Assembly: GCF_025370785.1 (NCBI RefSeq)
Contig: NZ_JAMXFA010000004.1
Location: forward strand, 22,696 to 86,695
Direction: 5' to 3'
Source of the DNA: Laspinema olomoucense D3b
Lineage (GTDB): Bacteria; Cyanobacteriota; Cyanobacteriia; Cyanobacteriales; Laspinemataceae
DNA: 64,000 bases
Shown piece after piece: positions 35,865 to 44,525 of the stretch. The stretch's first letter is position 1. Each line of letters starts with the position of its first letter. The notes beneath the pieces are model-generated. The model ran no database searches, was not told where the DNA came from, and saw only the letters and a program-made list of their open reading frames with translations. Made by a program: the position numbers and the translations under genes.

Positions 35865-36236
35865 TTGCTGCATCAATATAGGGGATTAAAGGAGTTCCTC
35901 AAAGGTTATTCCGATGCAGTTGCGATCGCCCTTTCCTGTAATTTTAAATCACTAATATTACCGGATATGGCTTAAATTGTCAAGAGCTTTCTCGAAGTTT
36001 TAGACCCGTTCCATCATTGCCCCTCCAAATCCCGATCGCCGGGACAAATCCGAGGAGTTGGCGATCGCCAAACTGGTCTTTTCATGGCCCAATTATAACC
36101 AGCCTAAATGCCACTTTTCAAACTGGCATAGGGTTTCTAATTATTCAACCCTTCGGCAATAGAATCAAGCAAAACCCGCTCAGGAAACCATACGAATTTC
36201 TACACCTCTGAGAACCAGAGATTGAGGGTATTTTTT
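35865..36236. other. Spacer without recognised features
   Basis: This 372-base stretch has several stop codons in all frames and two HIP1-type sites. I see no gene, repeat or hairpin of note; it presumably holds the promoter of the following gene. Confidence 0.5.
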
Positions 36237-36515
36237 ATGCACAAAGTTCCTTCGCAACAACACACAACAGCCTGGGTTATTCAAGTTTGGGCTTCCTTTG
36301 TTATTGCCTTAGCCGCCACTGGCGTAGGTATTGTTAACTTACCCGTTACCAATTGGGTCAAAGGTTATATGGGAATGGGTGTCCTCTTCACCGTTGGGTC
36401 ATCGTTTAGCCTCGCCAAAACCTTGCGCGATCGCCATGAAGCAGAAAAACTCACCTCAAAAGTAGAAGAAGCGCGAGTCGAACGAATCCTCACCGAACAT
36501 GGTGCCTTGAAATAA
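36237..36515 (+). CDS. YiaA/YiaB-like two-helix inner membrane protein
   Basis: The 92-residue protein carries the YiaAB two-helix domain: WVIQVWASFVIALAATGVGI, then a short polar stretch KGYMGMGVLFTVGSSFSLAK and a charged C-terminal tail (RDRHEAEKL). The ATG at 36237 is used rather than an upstream TTG. Members are small membrane proteins of unknown role. It is followed by the palindromic repeats at 36583-36656. Confidence 0.8.
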   Translation: MHKVPSQQHTTAWVIQVWASFVIALAATGVGIVNLPVTNWVKGYMGMGVLFTVGSSFSLAKTLRDRHEAEKLTSKVEEARVERILTEHGALK

Positions 36516-36545
36516 ACCCAAAAAAGCCCCAACAGTCATCCACCG

Positions 36546-36679
36546 TTGAGACTTTCTTGAAAATCGCCCCGCATCCTACTCCTGGTTGTAGTAACGACTT
36601 GCTGTCGTTATCCAGTTTCAAACTGTTGTTTTTCATAACGACTTGCTGTCGTTATCCAACTTGAGACTTTCTTGAAAAT
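36546..36679. repeat. Duplicated segment carrying two TAACGACTTGCTGTCGTTA palindromes
   Basis: The 19-mer TTGAGACTTTCTTGAAAAT occurs at 36546-36564 and again at 36661-36679, 115 bases apart. Between them are two copies of the palindromic repeat: 36583-36613 (with the GGTTGTAG leader) and 36635-36656. The arrangement looks like a nested or repeated insertion of the element found at 26151 and 28839. Confidence 0.75.
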
Positions 36680-36761
36680 TGGGCCGCTTCCTACCGCTTC
36701 AACAAAGCAAAAAATAAAGTTTCGCCTCCTTGAAGTTGGTCAAGCGCACCCCTCTAGTCGC

Positions 36762-37223
36762 TTACTGACTTCTTTTTTTTCGCTTAGACACTTCTTTTTT
36801 TCGGCGCGTCCCCACAACAGAAACCGCCTGTTCCACTGGATATCCCACTCGGGGAATCACCTGATACAATCGCTCTTTTTCTAGTTGCTTCAGTTCGGTG
36901 TAATCCACCCAGTGAATGCAGTCCACTGGACAAGTGTCGATCGCCTCTTGAATCACATCCTCCGGGTCTCCGTCTTGGCGAATCACCCGGGAACGTCCAT
37001 AATCCTCCTCAATATAGAAGGTATTTCGCGCTACGTGAGCGCAATGTTTGCAGCCAATGCAAGTCGGTTCGTCCACATAGACGCCATTTTGTCGCAATGC
37101 GCCGCCTAACTCTGGCTCCAAACCTGAACGTTCCGGGGCATCCCGTAACGCGCCACCTAACTCCGGTTCGAGACCCGAACGGTCCGGTGTTTCGGGGGTT
37201 GAGAACTCAGAAAAATCATCCAT
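36762..37223 (-). CDS. Ferredoxin-type iron-sulfur protein with duplicated N-terminal linker
   Basis: The 153-residue protein has one iron-sulfur motif, CIGCKHCAHVA with a distant CPVDCIHWV, typical of a single-cluster [4Fe-4S] or [3Fe-4S] ferredoxin. The N-terminus contains a 17-residue duplication (RSGLEPELGGALR twice), and the C-terminus is a basic tail (TRRKKEVSKRKKRSQ). The start at 37223 is preferred because its ATG overlaps the ycf35 stop as TAATG, indicating translational coupling; the frame also reads four codons further upstream. It is the last gene of a DUF2997-ycf35-ferredoxin operon seen in other cyanobacteria and is probably involved in a photosynthesis-related process. Confidence 0.88.
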   Translation of the reverse strand: MDDFSEFSTPETPDRSGLEPELGGALRDAPERSGLEPELGGALRQNGVYVDEPTCIGCKHCAHVARNTFYIEEDYGRSRVIRQDGDPEDVIQEAIDTCPVDCIHWVDYTELKQLEKERLYQVIPRVGYPVEQAVSVVGTRRKKEVSKRKKRSQ

Positions 37224-37609
37224 TAGCTTGCCCAACGTTGCAAGACAACCCGGATCGAACCATCCTCATTTTTTTGCTGTTCGGCAATTTGAAACCCTTG
37301 TTTCGCCGTTTCATTCACCACGGTGTGATAGGCATAGCGCTGAGTAACTTCATTCAGAAACCGATTCACCGTCCAAGGTTGCTGCCAATATTGCAAATCC
37401 GCCACCAGGGAATATTCTTCGCCGTTCCAGGTAAAACCAATGTCATACCCGTTTTCTTGGGCGATCGCCACTTCGGCATTATGGGTTAATCCTTTATAAC
37501 CCCGAACCTCCGTGGGGCCGGATTTCCAGTCAATTCCCAACTCCGTTAACGCCGATTGCAACGAAGTCAGATTGCGAATTTGGGTCTTAATTTGGCTGAA
37601 ATGTGACAT
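37223..37609 (-). CDS. ycf35: Ycf35 family protein (DUF1257)
   Basis: The 128-residue protein starts MSHFSQIKTQIRNLTSL and shows the Ycf35 pattern through GPTEVRGYKGLTHNAEVAI, DIGFTWNGEEYSLVADLQYW and WTVNRFLNEVTQRYAYH. Ycf35 is conserved in cyanobacteria and in plastids of red-lineage algae; its function is unknown. It overlaps the ferredoxin start by one base. Confidence 0.92.
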   Translation of the reverse strand: MSHFSQIKTQIRNLTSLQSALTELGIDWKSGPTEVRGYKGLTHNAEVAIAQENGYDIGFTWNGEEYSLVADLQYWQQPWTVNRFLNEVTQRYAYHTVVNETAKQGFQIAEQQKNEDGSIRVVLQRWAS

Positions 37610-37684
37610 AGTGATGACTCTCTTGTGCTGACAATTGTGAATCTAAAGGGACCAGAAACAGTTAAATTGCAGTTTTACAAAAAT

Positions 37685-37894
37685 TTACCACTCACTCCAA
37701 CTCGCCTGGGCGGTTGCAGTCTGGGACAGTTCTACCACTTGGGCAAAATGTTCCGAAGTCTTCTCTTGGACCAGGACCTGTCCCAGTTGGGCTTCGATCG
37801 CCGCTGTGACTTCTGCACAGGATGCACCGACAATGCCAGTGACTTTTTCCTGCACTCGACCATCGGGGTAGATGACAAATTCGAGTGTTTCCAT
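37685..37894 (-). CDS. DUF2997 family small protein
   Basis: The 69-residue protein starts at METLEFVIYPDGRVQEKVTG, the usual beginning of DUF2997, and continues with CAEVTAAIEAQLGQVLVQE. The frame continues 18 codons upstream without family similarity. It is encoded just before ycf35, an association seen repeatedly in cyanobacteria, and should be co-transcribed with it and the ferredoxin. Role unknown. The following spacer to 38418 shows no further gene. Confidence 0.85.
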   Translation of the reverse strand: METLEFVIYPDGRVQEKVTGIVGASCAEVTAAIEAQLGQVLVQEKTSEHFAQVVELSQTATAQASWSEW

Positions 37895-38418
37895 GCGTTT
37901 GGTTTGCGTTTTAGGTGGTTCTAATTCATCCGCAGGCATCCCTAGCACGGCCAGTCATGCCTTTGGGTCAATTCGGGGATCCTAGACTGCCCAGCTTAGC
38001 CAGTCCTGTTAACTTATTGTGACCAATCGAATTATATTGAGTCATACCTTAACAAAATTTATTACCGATTAGAGTAAATCACTCAATATTTGCTAAGTTT
38101 CCCCTAAGTTGAGGGCGTCGTCAAGTGCTCCCAACTTCTAGATATTTAGGGCCAGCACCTTGACTTCTAGCCCTTTTCACCCCTCCCCCATCCTGGCGAT
38201 TCCGCTACAGTCAGGCCGCTTCAACCCTTGCCAAGCCGAGTCTACCCTGAAGGAAACATTGACACAATTGATGCTCCCCCATAAAAATTTTGATAGGTCT
38301 GGCCCCAGTTTTTACATTCATAATTCTTTACAAATCCCCACGCATCTCGCCCCAGAAACCGTGCTGCTGCTCAACTTCCGTTAGATAATGAGAATCTGTT
38401 TAATTCAAGGAATCCCCC

Positions 38419-39435
38419 ATGAGTAACCCGCAAACCCCCCACTCCCCAACTCAAAACCCCCTCCGCATCGGTGTTCTCGGGTTTGGCGGCTTAGGACAAG
38501 CTGCCGCCCGGATCCTTGCCCCCAAACGCGAAGCCCTCTGGGTGGCTGCTGCTGATAAAGAAGGATATGCCTACAATTCCCAAGGCTTAAATCCCGATGC
38601 CTGCATCAGTACCTACCATCAACAGGGGTCCCTCGGCTACCTCGAACCCGGTGGTATCCTCAGCCATGACAGCATTGCCGAATTAATTTCTAAAGCTGAG
38701 GTGGATGGGTATTTCCTCGCATTACCGAACCTCCCCAATACCTTTATGGCATCGGTGGCGAGACAATTTATTGAGTCTGGATGGCGCGGAGTTTTAGTAG
38801 ACGCCCTAAAACGCACTAGCGCCGTTGAACAGTTACTTGATCTCCAGGATGACTTACAAAAAGCCGGGATTACCTACATGACAGGCTGTGGTGCCACCCC
38901 GGGCTTATTAACGGCTGCTGCTGCTTTAGCCGCCCAAAGTTACGCCGAAATCCATAGCGTTAAAATTACTTTTGGAGTCGGAATTGCCAACTGGGAAGCC
39001 TATCGCGCCACGATTCGCGAAGATATTGCCCATATTCCTGGTTATACCGTAGCCCAGGCGATGGCGATGAGTGATGCAGAAGTGGAAGCATTGCTCGATC
39101 GCACCGATGGCAAATTGGCCTTGGAAAACATGGAACACGCCGACGATATCATGTTGGAATTGGCGGGAATTTGTTCACGCGATCGCGTCACTGTGGGCGG
39201 TATTGTGGATACCCGCAATCCCAAAAAGCCCCTAAGTACCAATGTGCAAATTACAGGTCGCACTTTCGAGGGTAAAATTTCTACTCATATCTTTACCCTC
39301 GGGGATGAAACCAGTATGGCGGCGAATGTTTGCGGCCCTGCATTTGGGTATTTGAAAGCCGGAGTGCGCTTGCACCAACGGGGGATTTACGGGTTGTTAA
39401 CAGCGGCGGAAGTGATGCCGTTGTTTGTCCAGTAA
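38419..39435 (+). CDS. Saccharopine dehydrogenase-like NAD(P)-binding protein
   Basis: The 338-residue protein has an N-terminal Rossmann fold ([19 protein letters not shown], with a variant GxGGxG) and [19 protein letters not shown] at about 95. It then has the saccharopine-dehydrogenase-like motif [20 protein letters not shown] and a C-terminal alpha/beta part. Cyanobacterial members are annotated as saccharopine dehydrogenase-like oxidoreductases but the substrate is unproven. The gene is monocistronic. Confidence 0.82.
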   Translation: MSNPQTPHSPTQNPLRIGVLGFGGLGQAAARILAPKREALWVAAADKEGYAYNSQGLNPDACISTYHQQGSLGYLEPGGILSHDSIAELISKAEVDGYFLALPNLPNTFMASVARQFIESGWRGVLVDALKRTSAVEQLLDLQDDLQKAGITYMTGCGATPGLLTAAAALAAQSYAEIHSVKITFGVGIANWEAYRATIREDIAHIPGYTVAQAMAMSDAEVEALLDRTDGKLALENMEHADDIMLELAGICSRDRVTVGGIVDTRNPKKPLSTNVQITGRTFEGKISTHIFTLGDETSMAANVCGPAFGYLKAGVRLHQRGIYGLLTAAEVMPLFVQ

Positions 39436-39495
39436 GTCTGAGGGGGCGATCGCCGGGTGAGTTTTGAAGTGCGATCGCCCCCGAGTCCGATTAAG

Positions 39496-40068
39496 TCAGG
39501 CGCTGGGAGAGGAAACCGCTTCGGTCAACTCTGGGAATACTGCACCGCGATCAAGCAGATCCTGTTTCGCCTCCTCCGAAAGCCCCATCACCTTAGAAAA
39601 AGTCGCCCCTTCTGTGATCGCGCCATTCAAATTCGCACCGCGCAAGCGAACCCGCACCAACTTGGCATGATTCAACTTCGCATCCACCATCATCGCCCGA
39701 AACAAGTTGGCCCCGGTGAAGTCCGTATAATGCAAAGTGGCATAACTCAGGTCCGCACCGCCCAAATCTGCATCGGTAAGGTCCGCACCACTTAAATCCG
39801 CACCACTGAGATTCGCGCCGGTCAAATTTGCGCCGGTTAAATTTGCACCACTGAGATTCGCACAATAGAGATTCGCCCCAATCAGGGTAGACCGAAAGAA
39901 ATCACACCCTATCAGTTTGGCACGAAATAGATTCGCCCCAAACAAGCTGGTGCGAAAGAAACTGACACCACTCAACTCCGCATTACTCAGATCCGCCCGA
40001 AACAGGTCCGTATCGCGAAAATCTCTTTCTCCAGCAGCATACCGTTCTAGTAGTTCGTTAGCATCCAT
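39496..40068 (-). CDS. Pentapeptide repeat protein
   Basis: The 190-residue protein is mainly A(D/N)LxX pentapeptides from about residue 20 to 150 (for example ADLSNAELSGVSF, ANLSGANLTGANLTGANLSG), forming a right-handed quadrilateral beta helix. It has a short N-terminal helix and a 35-residue C-terminal non-repeat part. No signal peptide is visible, so it is likely cytoplasmic. Function unknown; some relatives mimic DNA. Confidence 0.93.
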   Translation of the reverse strand: MDANELLERYAAGERDFRDTDLFRADLSNAELSGVSFFRTSLFGANLFRAKLIGCDFFRSTLIGANLYCANLSGANLTGANLTGANLSGADLSGADLTDADLGGADLSYATLHYTDFTGANLFRAMMVDAKLNHAKLVRVRLRGANLNGAITEGATFSKVMGLSEEAKQDLLDRGAVFPELTEAVSSPSA

Positions 40069-40319
40069 ATTTTTAAGGGGGTTATCTTACAGCTTACTCT
40101 TCTATTTTCTCAGAATAAGGCGGTTATTTGGGAAAGTTTAAGGTTTGGCTAATAGTTGGGGTTGTGGTGAGTGAGGGTTGGAGGTGGTTGGAGGGCGATC
40201 GCATCACAGTCCAGTAATCCATTAGTCAGAATGCTGGTGTTCTGGCTCATCAAAAACTATCGCTTCATCCTGTAAATTCAAATCAGTCAATATTGAAAAT
40301 ACTTGCTCATTTCTATTGG

Positions 40320-40604
40320 CTAGATATTATAAATCAGTTGGGCGGCGAGTTCTAATTTATCCCGTTTTGTGAGAGCGTCAAATAGCGTCAAATATTGAGA
40401 AATATTGAGGGTGGCGATCGGTCTCAAATCCGTCTGCGATTCCCTACGGGATAGCTTTGCTTCACGAGGCGCTTCCGGTAACTGCCACAAATCCTCAATG
40501 GCGCTGCTGTCAGAGAAACCAACACAGCGCCATTCCCAAACTAAAAGGGCGAGGTAGCTTTCATCCCTTCGCCCTCTTGAGTCATCTCCACCGGAACCCA
40601 GGAG
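40320..40604 (-). pseudogene. Gene remnant in frame after the AAA/vWA stop codon
   Basis: Directly after the TGA of the AAA/vWA gene the same frame stays open for about 95 codons to a TAG at 40320-40322 and reads like real protein: SYLALLVWEWRCVGFSD, SAIEDLWQLPE, SQTDLRPIATLNISQYL, FDALTKRDKLELAAQLIYNI. No ATG or GTG start is in frame. A dispersed palindromic repeat (40436-40472) lies in its middle. It is best explained as the remains of another gene or as a former C-terminal extension. The rest of the spacer to 40068 has no gene. Confidence 0.55.
40436..40472. repeat. Dispersed repeat with CGATTCCCTACGGGATAGC core
   Basis: The stretch GCGATTCCCTACGGGATAGC followed by TTTGCTTCACGAGGCGC resembles a repeat found widely in filamentous cyanobacteria. 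It is read through in frame by the remnant ORF, encoding the segment APREAKLSRRESQ. Confidence 0.55.
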
Positions 40605-42545
40605 TCAGCTCCCCCCAGACGACTGATGCGCCTCCGTGATTTTCTTCTGATGCGCCTCCGTGACTTTCTTCACAAAATCGGGGTATTCTTCCTTGACCCA
40701 ATCCGGAAATGCCAAACCCGCATCGTCTCCTAGTTGCCGCTCCAATTCTAGGAGGATATCATCATCCTCAAGTTTATTGACTAAATTAAACATCACAATG
40801 TTGTGAGGTATTTTGTTATTCACATTAAAGTCTATCTCCAAAAAACTTTTTACATCGATATCCGTACCCAAACCCAGGATCACAAACTTGACTTCCTTTT
40901 CACTGTCAATTTTTTGACAAGCTCTTTTTAGACAGTCTTCAAAGCGCGGTTCATCATCAAACAATCCATCGGTATAAATGATGAAAAATGCTCCCCGATC
41001 CTTTGTTTTACCTTCTGCCAGCCAAATATCTAAGCATCGCTCCAAAGTCGGCCCAATAAACGTCTTCGTTTTCGGTTTATTTTCTAAAAATAAGCTTTGC
41101 ACTTGTGCAGCATCCCGTACTGTGATGGGATAATCTGCGACTGCGTTGCGACTAAAAAAGAAGACAGACACCGAATCACATATTTTTTCACCAGCTTTTG
41201 CAGTTGGGTCGCTCGTTTCAGAAAGAATGGAGTTGATATGCCCTTCGACAATTTCTTGGAGATACTCATACCGGCTTTGATGGCCTGTAACAGCATCTTT
41301 TCTAGTCATTGAAGCGCTTTGGTCAATTAAAATGAAAACATCCCGATTGTAAATTGTAGCAAAGGGTGCGGATCCCATAAAATCCTCCTGTAAATAATTT
41401 TCGCACTCATTAACCCAGTTCAGATTGAAAATTTGTTTGTAAATCCCGTTGGTAAGGGCTAGGTAATCCTCCTCTTTTTTGACTATCCCTGAAATCAGTA
41501 AATCCCAGTGGCGGGGATCGTATCCATCGAACTTCATGGCTCTTTTACCGGAAGCTAGAAGGCGGCTGTAGATTCTCAGCGAGGCTAACTTACTCACTTT
41601 TTGACTGGGATTCACGCGACGGAACCAGTTTTCAATCCCGTGAAAATGATTGAGCCGATCTTGCCGTCTCCAGTTGTCCAAGATATTCTCCTCGACTAGA
41701 GTATCAATATACTCCTCAACATCAATATCCTCTGATATTGCCGAACCCTTTGCCACTAAGTCACACAATACTTGGGTCAAAAAGGGTTGTCCTCCCGTCC
41801 AACTCAGGATTGCTTTGAGGACTCTGGCGGGATTGGTAGTGGCGCTTTCCAGTCCTCGTTGCAGGGGTTCGCAGTCTCCCGTCAAGTAGCTGAGTTCGAT
41901 TTGCTCACCAAAATTAAATGCATAAATGTAGTTCGTCACCAAGTCCGACGGTTTGGCAACACCCAGCAACACAAACGCCAGTTGCTTCAAAGCGGGTTCG
42001 TTCCTCGTTTCCGATAGGGATTTTAGGAACCCAATAAACGTATTTTGTAACTGCCATGCAATTAAGCTTTGAATTTCATCAATAAAAATCACCAACTTTT
42101 TGTCGAAAGGGACTAAAATTTCTGTATTTAGAAATTCTTTAAATTTGAGTCCGGGCTGCACGTCTTGATTTGCGTACCAAACTCGATCCAAGGCTTTTAT
42201 TAAATTTCCACCTGTCCCCTTAATAGGGAATCCGGCAAACTTGTCTAGTTCTTGACAAATACGCCGCAGTAAATTAAAATAAAATTTAACTTCGGAGTCA
42301 AAGTTTCCGAGTTCCTGTAGTGAAAGTTGCAAGCAGATGATATCTTGGTTCCTCAGTTGAGAGGCAGTTTGATTCATCAGGCTCGTTTTTCCGGATTGCC
42401 GAGGAGCTAAGATATAGCAAACGCCGCAACTGCTGCGCTCGTTTCGGACAAATTCTAGCAGGCGATCGTCTGCCTCGCGCCGCACATAGCTGGGGGCTTT
42501 GGGTTCTAAACCTCCCCCTTCCGATCTGTAAAAGCTACTTCCCAC
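40605..42545 (-). CDS. STAND-like AAA ATPase fused to a von Willebrand factor A domain
   Basis: The 646-residue protein has an AAA_35-like ATPase with Walker A APRQSGKTS (47-55), Walker B LVIFIDEIQ (151-159) and the STAND-type GGQP motif (251-254). A winged-helix-like region follows (320-385). Residues 403-600 form a vWA domain with an intact MIDAS: DQSAS (Asp408, Ser410, Ser412), a Thr near 495-500 and Asp526 in YTDG. The C-terminus has two copies of the short motif KITEAHQ/KVTEAHQ. The start overlaps the preceding HTH/AAA gene by 11 bases, so both are co-translated. vWA-ATPase pairs occur in metal-chelatase-like, MoxR and conflict systems; the role of this one is unknown. Confidence 0.88.
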   Translation of the reverse strand: MGSSFYRSEGGGLEPKAPSYVRREADDRLLEFVRNERSSCGVCYILAPRQSGKTSLMNQTASQLRNQDIICLQLSLQELGNFDSEVKFYFNLLRRICQELDKFAGFPIKGTGGNLIKALDRVWYANQDVQPGLKFKEFLNTEILVPFDKKLVIFIDEIQSLIAWQLQNTFIGFLKSLSETRNEPALKQLAFVLLGVAKPSDLVTNYIYAFNFGEQIELSYLTGDCEPLQRGLESATTNPARVLKAILSWTGGQPFLTQVLCDLVAKGSAISEDIDVEEYIDTLVEENILDNWRRQDRLNHFHGIENWFRRVNPSQKVSKLASLRIYSRLLASGKRAMKFDGYDPRHWDLLISGIVKKEEDYLALTNGIYKQIFNLNWVNECENYLQEDFMGSAPFATIYNRDVFILIDQSASMTRKDAVTGHQSRYEYLQEIVEGHINSILSETSDPTAKAGEKICDSVSVFFFSRNAVADYPITVRDAAQVQSLFLENKPKTKTFIGPTLERCLDIWLAEGKTKDRGAFFIIYTDGLFDDEPRFEDCLKRACQKIDSEKEVKFVILGLGTDIDVKSFLEIDFNVNNKIPHNIVMFNLVNKLEDDDILLELERQLGDDAGLAFPDWVKEEYPDFVKKVTEAHQKKITEAHQSSGGS

Positions 42546-43983
42546 GCTCTAACCCCCAGTAGGCGTTAAAGAACTGGCGATACAATTCACAGCGAACCCG
42601 CACTTCAAAGGGATAACCTCGAATCAAACCCGCGAGTTCTAGCTGATATTTTGCAAATTCATCCGTACATCTTTCCCCTTGCACAATCTTTTTAAAGCAG
42701 GGCATTAACTCCTCATGGGCTTGTAATAATTTAAGAATTTTTCCCAAACCGTAATCAAACGGATCATTTCTACTAACTAATTCTGTAAAAATGTATTTTT
42801 TTTGCTCTACCTGAATCTCTATTTTTTGTAAATATTTGCTGAGTTCATGTGACTGCTTTTCTAAAATTTCAGGCTTGATTTCATTTTGACTCATTTGATA
42901 GAGCGCTTCATTGAGCAAAGCCGGATGACCGCCAATAAGTTGTCTGATATAATTCACTTCATTGTAGTTTAACTCCAATTTGTAGTAGTCTTTTGCCAAG
43001 TCTACGATTTGCTCGACATCAAACTCCTCTAACTCGACTTGGATTCCTACATTTTGCAGGGGAGAATCGGTGATTTCATAATGCGGGAAAGGTTCGGTTG
43101 AGTAGGCGATCGCAAGACTCGGCCATAGGATCGCGCCTTGACCCACATACTTCATTTTTCGTTCATTCCAAGACCTCAGCAGATTAAGAAATGGGGTTTG
43201 GGTTTCTTGGCGACCCAAGACTTTATCAATCCCATCGATTATCAGAGTTTTCGGCTGCTTAATCTTAGCAAAAATATGGGTTTCCAGATAATCGGTGCAG
43301 TTAGATGCTGCGGCCACATCGTCCCGCCAATACTCTCTCAGGTCGGGGGGACGCAAGTTAGGAACAATCGCGCTAAAGCTGTGGGCAACTGCATAGGTGA
43401 ACTGATACAGTAGCTTATTGAGATCCCTGAATGCCCCTGGCTCAAAGTCAAAACCACCGAGATCCACAAAACCCACGATCTGCTTTTGCTCGTTTTCTAA
43501 CCAATGCCGCAGTCGCATCAATAACGAAGACTTGCCCAGCCCTCGCGCCCCCTTAATCCGCAGAAACGGTACCGAAGTTTGACGACTGGAGCCAATTTGC
43601 AGCGCTTCTCGGCACAGGCGATCGGCTTGCCGTTCGATATAGAGGGGTGAGTTCAGGGGCACCACCCCCGTCATGGGCGTTATTTTTTCCGGCGCAAGAT
43701 CCTGCTGCGGTTCTTCCAGGGTCGGGGTGACAACAGAGGACCCACCCAGCAGTTCGGGTTTGTACTGGCGAAATAGGGCTTTTAACTCCTCCCGTTGGGC
43801 GCGTCCCTCCAGGAAAAAGCTGCGGCTAATATTCTGAATGTGCTTGCGGACGGTAGTTTCAGCCATCACAAGCTCGCTGGCAATCTGTGCATCAGTCTTG
43901 CCAGCCAAAAACCGCTCCAACACCTGCCGTCGCCTGGGTGTCAGTTCCTCAAATGCCCTGTGAAAGCGCTGTTTGTCGTCCAT
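42535..43983 (-). CDS. LuxR-type HTH protein with STAND-like AAA ATPase domain
   Basis: With the ATG at 43983 the protein has 482 residues. Residues 14-58 form a LuxR/GerE-type helix-turn-helix (LTPRRRQVLERFLAGKTDAQ, then MAETTVRKHIQNI). A linker leads to an ATPase with Walker A GARGLGKSS (about 145-153), Walker B KTLIIDGIDKVLG and a GGHP motif, and a C-terminal winged-helix-like part ends in YRQFFNAYWGLE. The frame opens 19 codons further upstream, but that part overlaps direct repeats that look like an operator. The ATPase core is related to that of the overlapping downstream gene. It is probably an ATP-dependent sensor-regulator. Confidence 0.88.
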   Translation of the reverse strand: MDDKQRFHRAFEELTPRRRQVLERFLAGKTDAQIASELVMAETTVRKHIQNISRSFFLEGRAQREELKALFRQYKPELLGGSSVVTPTLEEPQQDLAPEKITPMTGVVPLNSPLYIERQADRLCREALQIGSSRQTSVPFLRIKGARGLGKSSLLMRLRHWLENEQKQIVGFVDLGGFDFEPGAFRDLNKLLYQFTYAVAHSFSAIVPNLRPPDLREYWRDDVAAASNCTDYLETHIFAKIKQPKTLIIDGIDKVLGRQETQTPFLNLLRSWNERKMKYVGQGAILWPSLAIAYSTEPFPHYEITDSPLQNVGIQVELEEFDVEQIVDLAKDYYKLELNYNEVNYIRQLIGGHPALLNEALYQMSQNEIKPEILEKQSHELSKYLQKIEIQVEQKKYIFTELVSRNDPFDYGLGKILKLLQAHEELMPCFKKIVQGERCTDEFAKYQLELAGLIRGYPFEVRVRCELYRQFFNAYWGLERGK

Positions 43984-44012
43984 GACTCTAGGATAGCCCA
44001 AAAATGGTATCT

Positions 44013-44074
44013 CATACACGAGAGCATACACGAACCTCATCTCGTGAGTGTTGGTACACCGTGTACGAGTACAC
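44013..44074. promoter_or_regulatory. Candidate operator of the HTH/AAA-vWA operon
   Basis: The direct repeat CATACACGA occurs at 44013-44021 and 44025-44033. Next to it is the inverted repeat GTACACCGTGTAC (44054-44066), overlapping a second one, GTGTACGAGTACAC (44061-44074). The elements share the TACACG core. They lie just upstream of the preferred start of the HTH/AAA gene and downstream of a terminator, so they are placed for autoregulation. Inference only. Confidence 0.5.
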
Positions 44075-44129
44075 TTGGCGCAGACTGAGTACCATGTTAA
44101 TATCGTCTTACAACAAGCTCAAGCGAAAG

Positions 44130-44160
44130 CAAAAAAATGGTAGAGTCGGCAAACCCTACC
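44130..44160 (-). terminator. Rho-independent terminator of the small membrane gene
   Basis: Read on the minus strand, TGGTAG pairs with CTACCA and is followed by a run of T residues (A-run at 44130-44136 on the plus strand). It follows the gene at 44188-44412 and separates its transcript from the HTH/AAA gene downstream. Confidence 0.7.
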
Positions 44161-44187
44161 AGCTAAATTAACAAGTAGTATTTAAAC

Positions 44188-44412
44188 TTACTTGTTCTTC
44201 TTGTACTTGTTAGCGATATAGCAGCCTAAGAAGGGTGTTAAGAAGCCACCCAACATAGGGATCATCCAGCTTTTTTCAACAGAGTCAATCTGTGTTGAGC
44301 GGATAGTTCCCAAAAAGGCGAATAGCAGAAAACCAAACAAAAAATACTTGCCATATCGCCAAACTAAGCCCTTAGCCAAAATTGGGGCTTCTACTATCTC
44401 TTTCAAGGGCAT
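44188..44412 (-). CDS. Small two-helix membrane protein
   Basis: The 74-residue protein has a strong ribosome-binding site (AAGGAGG, seven bases before the ATG). Two hydrophobic helices (about 22-38 and 50-66) are followed by a basic tail NKYKKNK. No family is recognised. A terminator separates it from the HTH/AAA gene, so it is probably a separate unit rather than a member of that operon. Confidence 0.75.
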   Translation of the reverse strand: MPLKEIVEAPILAKGLVWRYGKYFLFGFLLFAFLGTIRSTQIDSVEKSWMIPMLGGFLTPFLGCYIANKYKKNK

Positions 44413-44525
44413 ATTGACCTCCTTATTGGTCAGGGTTCTGACTGACCAAGTTGGGGAACTCAGCGGTGGATTTGGGTTAAAAGGCTCTTTTCCTATCAGG
44501 CCAGAGTTATGATCCCTTGGTTGGT

